A stretch of DNA of 64,000 bases, from positions 3,162,001 through 3,226,000 of the forward strand of contig NZ_RKQF01000001.1 in the NCBI RefSeq assembly GCF_003814875.1, in the 5' to 3' direction. Made by a program: the position numbers and the translations under genes. The notes below the pieces were generated by a model that did not search any database, was not told where the DNA came from, and was given only the letters and a program-made list of their open reading frames with translations. Below, in pieces: positions 16,589-29,280 of the stretch (the stretch's first letter is position 1; each line of letters starts with the position of its first letter). Origin of the DNA: Streptomyces sp. Ag109_O5-1 (GTDB taxonomy: Bacteria; Actinomycetota; Actinomycetes; Streptomycetales; Streptomycetaceae).

Positions 16589-17610
16589 GGCTCCCCTGCC
16601 GCCCGCACCCGGTCCAGCCAGTCCGTCGGTGACATCCCGAAGGAGTTGCGGAAGGCCTTGCCGAACCCGGCGGGACTGGCGAACCCCCAGCGCCGGGCGA
16701 CCTGGCCCAGGCTGACGGAACCCGGCGGCTGCGCGACGAGTTCCCTGCGGCACTCCCGCAGGCGCTGCTCGCGGATCCACTGGCACACGGTGCTGCCCTC
16801 GGCCTCGAACAGCCGGTGCAGATAGCGGACCGAGATGCCGTGCGCTCCGGCGATGACGGACGGGGCCAGTCCGGGGTTTGACAGGTGCCAGCGGATGTAC
16901 GTCTTGACGCGCAGCAGCAGGACTCCGTCGGCGCCCGGCAGTTCGGCGGGCTCCGCCCCCAGCTGGCCCGCCGCCGTCGCCGCCACCAGGCCGATGACGC
17001 TCCCGGCCAGTCGCTCGGCCGTCGGCGTCGTGTACGACCCGGAGGTGTCCGCCAGCCGCTCCAGCATCGGCGCCAGCAGGGCGGGGAGCCCCTCGCACGG
17101 GCGCACCGCGCGGCCGGTGATCTGCCGTACGTCGGCCTCGGGGAGGTCCAGCAGCCGGCGCGGGACCGCGAAGATCCTCAGCCGGAAGCGTTCCGGAAAG
17201 GTGGTGCGGAAGGGGCGGAGGGTCTCGAAGAACCCGACGTCCCCGGCCCGCAACTCGGTGCTGCGGCCGTCCTGTTCGACCCGGGCCCGGCCGGTGCTCT
17301 GTACGGCCACGAAGATCTCCTGCCCGTCGCCACGGGCGATGAAGCGCGGCGCCCGGTGGACCTGGCCGGGATCGGCTTCCACCGTGGTGATCCGCAGATC
17401 CCCGAGCCGGTCGGTGCGCAGGGTCGCGTCATAGGTGCGGCCGTCGGTGGCGATGTCCATCCCCACCAGGGTGTCGAACACGGCGTCGTGCCAGTACTCC
17501 AGGCTCTCGTCCGGCGGAACCGAGCGCGTGGTCAGTACCCTGGTCCGCTCGCTCGCCGAGCCGGTCGGACGCCGGCGTCTCTCCTCGTAGGAGTCGATCG
17601 CTGTTGGCAT
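16582..17610 (-). CDS. AraC-family regulator (upstream paralogue)
   Basis: This 342-aa AraC regulator has a sensor domain (about 25-210, containing SLEYWHDAVFDTLVGMDI) and a C-terminal DNA-binding domain with SVSLGQVARRWGFASPAGF and FGMSPTDW. I take the ATG at 17610; the frame is open 12 codons further, but these residues are low complexity. I see no strong ribosome site at either position, so the start is uncertain. Its stop overlaps the start of the second AraC gene, an uncommon arrangement for two regulators of one family. Confidence 0.82.
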   Translation of the reverse strand: MPTAIDSYEERRRRPTGSASERTRVLTTRSVPPDESLEYWHDAVFDTLVGMDIATDGRTYDATLRTDRLGDLRITTVEADPGQVHRAPRFIARGDGQEIFVAVQSTGRARVEQDGRSTELRAGDVGFFETLRPFRTTFPERFRLRIFAVPRRLLDLPEADVRQITGRAVRPCEGLPALLAPMLERLADTSGSYTTPTAERLAGSVIGLVAATAAGQLGAEPAELPGADGVLLLRVKTYIRWHLSNPGLAPSVIAGAHGISVRYLHRLFEAEGSTVCQWIREQRLRECRRELVAQPPGSVSLGQVARRWGFASPAGFGKAFRNSFGMSPTDWLDRVRAAGEPC

Positions 17611-17683
17611 GCCGTCAGCATGTCGCGGCGGCGCCGCTGGGTGCATCAGTCGGCCGACTGGTCCTCGGTCGTGCCGGCGCCCG

Positions 17684-18649
17684 TCACCGCAGACGGGCCC
17701 GCAGAAAGGCGCATCCGGTCGCGATCGCTGCCCGAGTGGGCGCGCTGTCGGCCAGGGCGTGCAGCGCCACGAAGTCGTGGATGGTGCCGAGGAACCGCAC
17801 GGACAGCGCCTCGACCCCGGCCTCGGACAGCCGCCGCGCGTACTCCTCGCCCTCGTCGCGGGCCACGTCGGCTTCGGCGGTGACGACCAGGGCCGGGGGC
17901 AGCCCGGCCACCTCTTCCGGGCACGCCCGCAGCGGTGCCGCGGTGGGTTCGGTCCGCCGGGCCGGGTCGGCGACGTACCGCTCCCAGTAGGTGCGCAGCG
18001 CCCGGCGCGTGAGCAGGTAGCCGGTGGCGAACTGCCGCTGCGAGGGGCTGTCGCAGCGGGCGTCGGTGAGCGGGTAGTAGAGCAGTTGCGCGTCGATGCG
18101 CGGCCCGTGGCGCTTCTTCGCCAGCATGGTCACGGCGGCCGCGAGCGTGGCCCCGGCGCAGTCCCCCGCCACCGCCAGCCGGTCGGAGTCCAGAGCGAGT
18201 TCGTCGGCCTGGGAGACCGCCCAGGTCAACAGGGCGTAGCACTCCTCCAGAGCCACCGGGTAGCGGGCCTCGGGGGCGCGGCTGTACTCGGGAACCACGG
18301 CGCACACACCCGCGCCGGTGACGAGCTCGCTGATGAGCCGGGCGTGGGTCTGGGCGTCGCCGAGCGCCCACCGGCCACCGTGCAGGTACAGCAGGGTCGG
18401 GAGCGGGCCGGACACCCCGGCCGGGCGGACCGTCCAGAAGCCGAGCAGCCGCGACGGGCCGACCGGTGCCACACGGAAGACCGCGTGGACGTCGAAGTCC
18501 TCGAACCGGTCGGCCTGGGTTTCCCGCAGCGCCCGCCGCGCCGCGTCCGGGCCGAGGTCGTCGAGGGCGGGCGGTGCGGCGGAGGCGCTGACCAGGCGCT
18601 GCACGACGGGGTCGAGGACCACGGCCGTACTCGGTTGTCCGGGCCTCAT
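17684..18649 (-). CDS. Hormone-sensitive-lipase-type alpha/beta hydrolase with Cys at the nucleophile position
   Basis: This 321-aa alpha/beta hydrolase has the oxyanion motif LYLHGGRWALGD near residue 87 and the acid and base elements (AEADVARDEGEEYA and GTIHDF). Enzymes of this family cleave short-chain esters. The nucleophile elbow, normally GDSAGG, reads GDCAGA: the codon is TGC on the minus strand near 18158, so Ser is replaced by Cys. It may be a thiol-dependent hydrolase, a poor esterase, or a binding protein. GGAGGA eight bases before the ATG at 18649 fixes the start. It lies 31 bp after the leftward LAL gene and may be controlled by it. Confidence 0.8.
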   Translation of the reverse strand: MRPGQPSTAVVLDPVVQRLVSASAAPPALDDLGPDAARRALRETQADRFEDFDVHAVFRVAPVGPSRLLGFWTVRPAGVSGPLPTLLYLHGGRWALGDAQTHARLISELVTGAGVCAVVPEYSRAPEARYPVALEECYALLTWAVSQADELALDSDRLAVAGDCAGATLAAAVTMLAKKRHGPRIDAQLLYYPLTDARCDSPSQRQFATGYLLTRRALRTYWERYVADPARRTEPTAAPLRACPEEVAGLPPALVVTAEADVARDEGEEYARRLSEAGVEALSVRFLGTIHDFVALHALADSAPTRAAIATGCAFLRARLR

Positions 18650-18680
18650 GGGCTGTCCTCCGACCGGTCCGTCGCCCCCC

Positions 18681-21464
<2,784 letters not shown>

Positions 21465-21492
21465 GCATGTACTCCCCTGGCGGTGGCGTTCT

Positions 21493-21504
21493 CCCTGGCC
21501 AGGG
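21493..21504. promoter_or_regulatory. 12-bp palindrome between divergent LAL genes
   Basis: CCCTGGCCAGGG is a perfect palindrome 29 bp upstream of the leftward LAL start and 124 bp from the rightward one. It could be a LuxR-type site for either regulator, but GC-rich palindromes of this length arise by chance, so support is modest. Confidence 0.35.
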
Positions 21505-21627
21505 CACATCCTCGCGAAGAGGCGCGCCGGAACGCTTCTGTCACATGACCAGTCGCCCGCCGTTCCGGCCGGGGCAGCCGTCGCTGGCAGGATGGCTCCA
21601 TCAAGAGCTCGACGACAAGGACCGTTC

Positions 21628-24402
21628 ATGCACGCCGGCACCGACCACCCCTCCGATCCGGGCATCCTGGGCCGCTCTGCGGAGCTGACCCGCCTCGACC
21701 GTCTGCTCGGATCGGTGGACGGCAGCGGCCCGCAGGTGCTGGTGCTGACCGGGGAACCCGGAGCGGGCAAGAGCGCCCTCGTCGACTGGACGGCGGAACG
21801 GGGCCGGTCCCGGGGCCTGAGGATCCTGCGGGTGCGCGGCAGCGAGGGCGAGGCGGGCCTCGGTCTGTCGGGCGTGCACCAGCTGCTGCACCCGCTGCTG
21901 CCCGGGGAAGGTCTGCCCGCGGGACACCAAGAGGCCCTGGACCGTGCCTTCGGACCGGAGGCTGCGCAGTACGAGCTGCACCTCGATCAGCTGTCGCTGT
22001 GCGTCAGCGTGCTGGGGCTGATCACCGAGGCCGCCGCACACGGGCCTCTGCTCCTGCTGGTGGACGACGCCCAGTGGCTGGACCTCGGCTCGGTGGACGT
22101 ACTGGCCTTCCTCGCCCGGCGTCTTGAGGGCAGGCCGGTGGTGCTGCTGCTCGCCGCCCGCGAGGACAGCGTACCGGCCCGCTTCGACCGGGCCTTCCCG
22201 CAGGTCACCGTGGGCTCGCTGAGCCGTACCGCGGCCGGGCAGCTCCTGGACGCCCAGCCGGATCCGCCCCGCGGCAAGGCCCGGGCCGAGATCCTCCAGC
22301 AGGCGGCCGGCAATCCGCTGGCCCTGATCGAGCTGCCCCGCGCCCTGGCCCGGGGCCGGACCGGGGACATGGGGGCCGGCGGGGCCGGGGGCGCCACGCT
22401 GCCGCTCACCGCACGCCTGGAGAACCTGTTCGCCGCCGACCTGCCCGGCCTGCCGGCGACCACCCGGGCGGCCCTGCTCCTGGTGGCCGCGGCCGGCCCG
22501 ACCCGGCTGACGGACCTCATGCGGGCCGCCCCCGAGCTGGACGTCATATCGGCGCTGGACCCCGCCGAGCGCGCCGGCCTGGTGCGGGTGGCGGACGGCG
22601 GGGTGCTGCTGCGTCACCCGCTGGTGCGCTCGGCCATCTACCACGCGGCCTCCTTCCACGAGCGCCGGCAGGCCCATCTCGCCCTGGCCGCCGCGCTGGC
22701 CGAGGAGCCGGACCGCCGGGCCTGGCACCTTGCCGCCGCGGCGACCGGCCAGGACGCGGAGGTCGCCGACGCCCTGGCGGAGAGCGCCGAACGGGCCCGG
22801 GGCCGGGGCGGCTACGCGGCGGCCGCTACCGCGCTGGAGCGCGCCGCCCAGCTGACCCCGGCGCCGGACCTGCGGGCCCGGCGCCTGCTGACGGCCGCGC
22901 AGGCGGCGATGTTCGCCGGTCATCCGCAGTGGGTCGGCGAGCTGAGCGGCCGCGTCGGGGGGATGACCGAGGATCCCCGGCTGCGTGCCGAGGCCTCACT
23001 GCTGGGCGGCTGGGCCCTCGGGGTGACCCTCCGTCACGAGGAGGCGCTGGCACTCCTGTTGGGCGTCGCCGAAGCCACCGCAACCTCGGCTCCGGAACTT
23101 GCCCTCGGCGCCCTGAGCACCGCCGCCACGTCCGTCTACAACTCCGGCGCGCCGTACTACCGCGCCGAACTCCACCGCATCGGCGGCCTGATCGGCGGGG
23201 ACGACGACCCCGCCGGCCACGCCTGGGCCCAGGTGGTCATCGACCCCGTTCACGAACGGCCGCGTCTGACCCGGTATCTGACGGAGGGACTGGCCGCGTT
23301 GGCGCAGGAGGAGTCGCTCGGCAACCTCACGGCGCTGGGCGGCACGGCCTGGATCCTGGACGAGACCGAGCAGGCCGTACGCATCCTCGGCCGGACCATG
23401 GACGTCCTCCGGCGGGCCGGCAGCGCGGGCACGAACGCGACCGTGGCCCAGGCGCTCGCCCTCGCCCTGTTCGAGAACGGTTCGTGGACGGCGGCCGAGG
23501 ACGCGGCGCACGAGGCGTTCTGGATGGCGACGGAGGCGGGGGCGGACAACGTGACCGTGGGCGCCGGCATCCTGCGGGCCACGCTGCGCGCGCTCCAGGG
23601 CGACCCCGCGGCCGCCCGGACCGAGGCGATGCAGGCCGTACGGGGCGTGGACCTGCGCAAGTCGCTGAGCCTTCAGGTCCGCCACCGGCACGCCATGGGC
23701 ATGGCCGCGTTCGTCGCCGGTGACCACGCCGACGCCTACGAGCAGTTGCGCGCGACCTTCACCCGGGACTTCCGCCCGGCACCCGTCCACTACCACGCCT
23801 CGCTCTACTACCTGGGCGACCTGGCGGCCGCGGCGGTCCGCGCCGGACGGTCGGACGACGCGCGCACGGTGGTAGACGCCGTCGAGCAGGACCTGAAGCC
23901 CGACCCCTCCCCCCGTCTGGCCGCCGTACTCCACCGGGCCACCGCCCTGCTGACCGACACCGACGACGCCGAGTACCACTTCCGCGCCGCCCTCGACGAC
24001 CCCGCCACCGACCGCTGGCCGTTCGAAAAGGCCCTCACCCACCTGGACTTCGGCGAGTGGCTGCGCCGGCGCCGCCGCAGCGCCGAGGCCCGCCCGCACC
24101 TGAGCGCGGCCCTGGAGTGCTTCCAGCGACTCGACGCCCGCCCCTGGACCGAGCGTACGGCGGCGGAGCTACGGGCGGCGGGCGCGGTGACGGCCACCGC
24201 TCCGGCCGGCGAACTCACCCCTCAGGAACGCCAGATCGCCGAGCTGGCCGCCCAGGGCCTGACCAACCGCGACATCGCGGCCCGCCTCTTCCTCTCCCCC
24301 CGTACGGTCGGCTACCACCTGCACAAGGTCTTCCCCAAGCTCGGCATCACGGCCAGGGCCCAGCTCCGGGACGCCCTCACCCAGGAAGGGCAGGCGGGCT
24401 GA
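21628..24402 (+). CDS. LAL-type LuxR regulator
   Basis: This 924-aa regulator has an intact Walker A (LTGEPGAGKSALVD, about residue 40), Walker B LLLVDDAQWLDLGSVD near 145, TPR-like helical repeats through the middle, and a LuxR helix-turn-helix at the end (LTNRDIAARLFLSPRTVGYHLH). LALs are often activators of antibiotic or sugar-use genes, but no target operon is obvious here. I use the ATG at 21628, preceded by AAGGA, because the domain starts right after it. Its last 26 bases overlap a decayed AraC fragment on the other strand. Confidence 0.85.
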   Translation: MHAGTDHPSDPGILGRSAELTRLDRLLGSVDGSGPQVLVLTGEPGAGKSALVDWTAERGRSRGLRILRVRGSEGEAGLGLSGVHQLLHPLLPGEGLPAGHQEALDRAFGPEAAQYELHLDQLSLCVSVLGLITEAAAHGPLLLLVDDAQWLDLGSVDVLAFLARRLEGRPVVLLLAAREDSVPARFDRAFPQVTVGSLSRTAAGQLLDAQPDPPRGKARAEILQQAAGNPLALIELPRALARGRTGDMGAGGAGGATLPLTARLENLFAADLPGLPATTRAALLLVAAAGPTRLTDLMRAAPELDVISALDPAERAGLVRVADGGVLLRHPLVRSAIYHAASFHERRQAHLALAAALAEEPDRRAWHLAAAATGQDAEVADALAESAERARGRGGYAAAATALERAAQLTPAPDLRARRLLTAAQAAMFAGHPQWVGELSGRVGGMTEDPRLRAEASLLGGWALGVTLRHEEALALLLGVAEATATSAPELALGALSTAATSVYNSGAPYYRAELHRIGGLIGGDDDPAGHAWAQVVIDPVHERPRLTRYLTEGLAALAQEESLGNLTALGGTAWILDETEQAVRILGRTMDVLRRAGSAGTNATVAQALALALFENGSWTAAEDAAHEAFWMATEAGADNVTVGAGILRATLRALQGDPAAARTEAMQAVRGVDLRKSLSLQVRHRHAMGMAAFVAGDHADAYEQLRATFTRDFRPAPVHYHASLYYLGDLAAAAVRAGRSDDARTVVDAVEQDLKPDPSPRLAAVLHRATALLTDTDDAEYHFRAALDDPATDRWPFEKALTHLDFGEWLRRRRRSAEARPHLSAALECFQRLDARPWTERTAAELRAAGAVTATAPAGELTPQERQIAELAAQGLTNRDIAARLFLSPRTVGYHLHKVFPKLGITARAQLRDALTQEGQAG

Positions 24403-24580
24403 CCGGGCGCCGGGGCCGTACCCCGGTCCCTGACAGGTATGCGGGGGCGACCCACGCCACGTCGTCGACCGCGAGCCACGGCGCGGCCGAGACCGCCGTG
24501 GGAGTCACCCCGGCGAAGGCCCTGACGTCCCGGTGGAGATGGGACTGGTCGGCGTAGCCGGTCGCGCAGAGCGTGCTGAA
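24377..24580 (-). pseudogene. AraC C-terminal fragment
   Basis: The minus-strand frame encodes ATGYADQSHLHRDVRAF followed by AGVTPTAVSAAPWLAVDDVA, the end of an AraC-type helix-turn-helix domain from a known streptomycete subgroup. Everything upstream of about 24580 is replaced by amidase-like DNA on the opposite strand, so only the last 65 or so residues remain and no start codon belongs to it. Confidence 0.7.
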
Positions 24581-24932
24581 GACCCAGCGGCTGTCGCGCC
24601 GTATCGTCGAAGGCTTCCTCGCCGGCTTCGACCTCCTGGTCACACCGACGATGGCATGCCTGCCGCCCCGTGTCGGCGCCTGGCGGGCCGGCACGGACGG
24701 CGGTCCTCTGGCGCCGCTGCTGAACAGCTATCCGATGGGGGTGTTCACGTCGGTGTTCAACGTGACCGGTCAGCCGGCGGTCTCGCTCCCCGTCCGCCAC
24801 GACGAGGCCACGGGCCTGCCCGTCGGCGTCCAGATCGTCGCGGCACCGTGGCGCGAGGACCTGCTGCTCCAGGTCTCCCGCACCCTGGAGCTCGCGCACG
24901 GGTGGGCCGACCGCCGCCCGCCGGTCGGCTGA
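24570..24932 (+). pseudogene. Amidase-signature enzyme, C-terminal fragment
   Basis: The plus-strand frame encodes about 118 residues matching the end of amidase-signature hydrolases: GFDLLVTPTMACLPP, then FNVTGQPAVSLPV and GLPVGVQIVAAPWREDLLL. The catalytic Ser-Ser-Lys part, some 350 residues, is missing. The fragment abuts the AraC remnant head to head and ends at a normal TGA. Confidence 0.75.
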
Positions 24933-24956
24933 GTACGACCGGCGAGGGGGACGTCG

Positions 24957-25322
24957 TGTCTGCTGCCGGAGGACACGACCTACGTCCACGCCAACGGACT
25001 CGCCGACGACGAGCTGCGGATGCTCGCCGACACCGGCAGCTCGGTCGCGATCAGCCCGGACGTCGAGCTGAAGACGGGGTTCGGCTGGCCGATGACCGGC
25101 CGGGTCCTGGCCGCGGGACTGCGCCCGACGCTGTCCGTCGACGACGTCCCGTCCGCCGGCGGCGACATGTTCTCCACCCTGCGCACCGCGTTCGCGGTGC
25201 AGCGCGGCCTGGACGGCGGTCTGCGCTCCCGCGACCTGCTGGAGTTCGCCACCGTCGCCCCCGCCCGCTCGTGCGGACTCGATGCCCGCACCGGCAGCCT
25301 CACGCCCGGCAAGGACGCCGGG
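24957..25322 (+). pseudogene. Amidohydrolase (chlorohydrolase/deaminase-like) internal fragment
   Basis: The frame beginning YVHANGLADDELRMLADTGS continues through GFGWPMTGRVLAAG and LSVDDVPSAGGDMFSTLR to GSLTPGKDA, the middle to late part of an ATZ/TRZ-like metal-dependent hydrolase; the family Asp is in SVDDVPS. Both ends are missing: there is no N-terminal HxH motif, and the C-terminal strand breaks off into a different gene. Confidence 0.7.
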
Positions 25323-25333
25323 GCACACCCCGG

Positions 25334-25630
25334 CACCGCGACCATGTGGTGCAGGAGTGTGGCGCCGGTCTGGTCACCGTGTGGCCGGCCGGGGACGCGC
25401 TGTCCTTCGCCGCCCCGCCGCTGATCCGCGAGGGCCCGCTCGACGAGCCGTATCTGAACCGGATCGTCGCCGCGTTCGGCATCGGGCCCGGCCGGGTCCT
25501 GGCCCACCAGTGGGTCGACAACGGTCCCGGCTGGGCCGTGGTCCAGCTGGCCACGGCCGCGGAGGTCCTCGCCCTGGAACCCGATCTGTCCCTTCTCCCG
25601 GACGGGATGTTCGGGGCGATCGGGGGCCCA
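25334..25630 (+). pseudogene. PhzF-like epimerase/isomerase fragment
   Basis: A third plus-strand frame reads HVVQECGAGLVTVWPAG, then DEPYLNRIVAAFGIG and NGPGWAVVQLATAAEVLALE, the middle part of a PhzF-family protein. There is no start, no second half and no in-frame link to either neighbour. It joins the amidohydrolase piece within about 15 bp. Confidence 0.65.
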
Positions 25631-25713
25631 TCCGGGTTGCCGGTCATCGTCACGATCTTCTTGACGCCGAGCTGTTCGGCGAGCCTTACCGCCGCCTCCA
25701 TGATCTCGACGTG
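25619..25713 (-). pseudogene. Sugar-phosphate isomerase-like scrap
   Basis: A short minus-strand stretch, EAAVRLAEQLGVKKIVTMTG, resembles the helix-strand unit of TIM-barrel sugar phosphate isomerases/epimerases. The upstream residues ARLYDADAG lie in another frame, so even this scrap seems frameshifted. Only about 31 residues can be read and the call is tentative. Confidence 0.35.
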
Positions 25714-25751
25714 CCGGCGTCAGCGTCGTACAGCCGCGCACGGTCGACGCT

Positions 25752-26953
25752 TCACACGATGAACTTCACCTCCGGAAAGGCCGGGCTCGGGCCGTCGAGC
25801 AGGCGCCCCGGGCGGTGCCGCAGGTGCAGGTCGAAGAAGGCGAGCGGGTACGCCTGCTGGATCCGCACCGCCCGGGCGGGATCGAGGGTGCCGATCCAGC
25901 CCTGGAGGTCCGCGGCGCTCATCCCGACGGCCTGCGCGAGTTGCGGGATCAGGAACTGGACGTCGCAGTACGACGAGTGCACCGCGCCCTCCGCCTGGAC
26001 GTTGAGCCGCCATCCCCGCAGGTGCGACCAGAACTCGGCGACGCTCGGCTGGGCGGCCCGGGTGAACTCGGCGGTCATCATCATGAACGGCCGGTCCACG
26101 TCGGTGCTGATCATCGGCTGCATCGGCCCGTCGAAGCTCAGCCCGGCCCTCACGCGCCGGTCCTCGCTCATCACGAAGGCCGTCGCCGTCGCGCCCTTCG
26201 ACCAGCCGTACATACCGATGCGGTGCAGGTCGAGTGCGCCGGGCAGGCCGGCCGGCAGCGGCCGCTGCTCGGCGTCGGGGTTGCGCCGGCCGCGAGGTCC
26301 TCGACGCGGTCGAGCACGAACCGGATGTCCGTGGCGAAGTCCGGTGGTGTCAGGGCGGGTCGGTCGAGCGGGACCGTGAGCCGGCCGTCGGGGAACTCGC
26401 TGAACGCGTCGTACGTGTGGTCCACCGTCACCACCGCATACCCGTGGCTGGCGAGTTCCTGCACCACGATGGTGGTGTCCGAACGATGGTTGTGCGCGCC
26501 GTGCGAGAAGACGACGACGGGCAGTCGTCCGCCGGTTCGCCCCACCGGGGCACCCTCGTGGCCGGCCGTGAGCGGCGCCACCGCGACGTCGGCCGGAAAT
26601 CCCCCCGCCGTCGCGAGGAGCGCTCGGGTCACGGCCGGCGACGTCCAGGGCGCCAGTGGATACCGTTGCACGCCCCGGGCGGGATACCAGACGGAGGCCA
26701 TCAACTCGCGGTGATGCCCGGGGCCGGCCACGGGATCCGGACGTGAGGTGTCGACGAGGTGCAGGGGCACCGTGCCCACCGGGTACGGTCCGGTGGGCAC
26801 CGGCAGGGTGAGCCGCACCGGACCCGGGGCGGCCGGAGCCGCCCACGCGGGACGGGCGAGGCCGGCCGGCACGGCGACCCCGGCCGCCAGCGCGGCCCCG
26901 AGTAAGCGACGGCGCGTCATCGGCTCCTGGCTCATGAACGACGTGGTTGTCAC
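25752..26953 (-). pseudogene. Tat-exported alpha/beta hydrolase, frameshifted
   Basis: This was a secreted lipase or PAF-acetylhydrolase-like enzyme of about 400 aa. The GTG at 26953 follows AAGGAGG. A Tat signal is visible (TRRRLLGAALAAG ending near PAWA) and the first part runs to about 26285 (VVVFSHGAHNHRSDT). The second part, with the nucleophile elbow MYGWSKGATAT, is in another frame ending at 25752. Restoring one G near 26283-26286 on the plus strand rejoins both. As given it is non-functional; a sequencing error is possible because the loss is in a short G run. Confidence 0.75.
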
Positions 26954-27038
26954 GGACCCTCCTTGGGCTTCTTGGGCTTCTGGGCTTGGGCTTCTGGGGC
27001 AGGACTTCGGTCGCGCCCCGTGTCGGGCCGTCGGCTCG

Positions 27039-29280
27039 TCAGCCGTTGCGGGCGCTTTCGGGGCCGGTGATGCGTCTGAGCGGGGGCAGAGTGGAGGCGA
27101 TGATCGCGAGCGCGGCGGCCAGTCCGCCCGTGACCAGTGCGTAGTACGCCGGGTCGGGTGAGACCAGGTCGTAGTGCATCTGCGAGGTCAGGAACATCGC
27201 CGACGCGGCGAAGCCGGTGCCGATCGCGATCGCGGAGACGGCCAGCAGGGGCAGCGCGCTCTCCAGGCCGACCACGCGTTGCAGCAGCCGAGCGGCGCAC
27301 CGGTGAGCCGCAGGATCGCGAACGGGCGTCTGCGGTCGGACAGCCCCGCGACGACGCTCACCGCCAGGCTGCAGCCGGCGATGGGCAGTGTGGTCAGAGC
27401 ACCACATTCGCCAGTTGCCGCCAACTGGCCAGTTCCTGCTGGAGGTCGGTGCCGTAGTCGCCGACGGCGCGGGCCTGGTGGTGCGGGTAGGCGGTGGAGA
27501 GCAGCGTCCGCACGCGTTCCATCGACGCCGTCGAACCGTCGGTGGCCACGTAGACCAGTTGCACGGGCAGCTTGGCGACGGCTGCGGTGCTGATCGCGGC
27601 GGCGGGCCACGGCAGGCTCGGGTGCGACTGCAGGCCGACGAACGCGTAGCGGTCGACGGCCGTGACGCTCGCGCCGGCCGGGCAGCGGCCCACCATGGGA
27701 GTCTGCGCCAGGTCGGAGCAGGTCACCAGCGCCGGCGCATCCGGGGGCGGATCGCCCGGGTGGACTCTCCGATGCACCACCTTGCCGATGCCGTCGGGGT
27801 TGGCGTGGACAACGGCCGAGCCCCGCACGCCCGGGATCGCGCGCACCTCGGCGAGCAGTCGCGCCGGGACGCCCCCGGCCAGCGGCGCCCTGCCGACGTC
27901 ACCGGTCTCGATCACCGTCCGGGTCTGCGGGTCGCCGTCGAGCGTGCCGCGGTAGTGGTTGATGGTGCCGATGATGCTGACCGTCGCGGTGGTCACGAAC
28001 AGGGCCAGGACGAGGCCGCTGACCGCGCGGAAGCCGGCCTTCGGGTCATCGGCGAGCCGGCGCACCGCGATCAGGGCGGCCGGGCGGCGGGTGCGCCGGG
28101 CCACCGCCCGGGCGACGGTCATGGTCAGCCACGGCCCGGCGATGACCAGGCCCAGCATCACGATCAGGAAGCCGGGGAGGTAGGCGGCGGCCTGGCCGTT
28201 CCCGGTCGCCGGGCGGCGGCCGATGAAGTACGCCAGTTCGGCCAGGCCCGCCAGCAGCGGGATCAGCCGCCAGGCGCGCGGCGGGCGCGGGGTCACCCGG
28301 CGGGTCACACCGAGCGGGGAGACGGTGACCCGGCGCAGTGCCAGCCGCGCCGCGATCGCCGCCGCCACCGGCACTCCGAGACCGACGGCGAGGACTTGCG
28401 ACGCGCCGAGCGTCAGGTCCGAGAGGAAGAACCGTTGCCCGGTGAACGAGACGGTGGCTACCAGCGGGCGCAGTGCCGCGTAGAGCCCGAAACCGGCCAC
28501 CGTCCCGGCGGCCGCCGCCAGCGTGGACTCGACCGCCGCGATCACCGACACCTGCCGGGGAGTGGCACCGGCCAGTCGCATGGCCGCGTAGCGCTGCTCT
28601 CGGGTGGCGGCGGACAGCCGGGTGGCGGTGCCGATGAAGATCAGTACCGGGAAGATCAGCGCACTGGCCACCACGGAGAGGATGAGCGTCCTGGCGTCCC
28701 CGTGCATGACCTCGGCATAGCAGGCGTTGTCACAGGTGGGCGGCAGGGCGATGGCGATGGTGGTGACTGCTCGCGCCTGGGGCTCGCTCCTGACCTGGGC
28801 CGGGGTACGGCCGATGACGGCGATCAGCGAGCCCGGGGAGGGCAGGGCGGCGTCACCGATCGTGCCGGCGAGCCGGCCGGGGAAGCGGTTGCCCAGTTGG
28901 CCGGCCGGGGTGTCGCGGATCAGGCGGGCCAGCGCGGGGGATGCGTAGTACTCGCCGGGCGCCGGGAGGTGCGCGAGGCCGGGCGGGACGGGCGAGTCGG
29001 GGCCGGTCGCGGCGACGTCGACCTCGGTGAGTGACGAGCCGTCGTAGTAGTCGCCGTGCGGCCGCCACCAAAGGGGAGCCACCGACGCCCGCTCCGTGCG
29101 GCTCGCGGCGCCGGTGTCGAGCCACATTTGCCGCTGGTTCGACCGTTCGACGGCGTTCATGCTGGCGAAGGCCGACAGCAGCAGCGCGACCCCGACGGCC
29201 ACCGCGGCGGCGATCATGACCAGTCGGGCGACCGCCTCGCGGCCGCCGCTGACCGCCAGGCGGAGGGCGAAGGCGATCAC
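27039..29280 (-). pseudogene. FtsX-type ABC exporter permease, two frameshifts
   Basis: The first 628 codons (29280 to 27394) encode a membrane protein with an N-terminal helix, an extracytoplasmic domain and FtsX-like helices (for example LILSVVASALIFPVLIFIG). Reading then hits a stop, while the expected continuation TLPIAGCSLAVSVVAG and AILRLTGAPL is in a second frame and VVGLESALPLLAVSAIAIG in a third, ending at 27039. Single-base losses near 27397 and 27289 explain both. The lost part is the last four-helix block, so transport would probably fail. The GTG start overlaps the ATPase stop. Confidence 0.72.
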
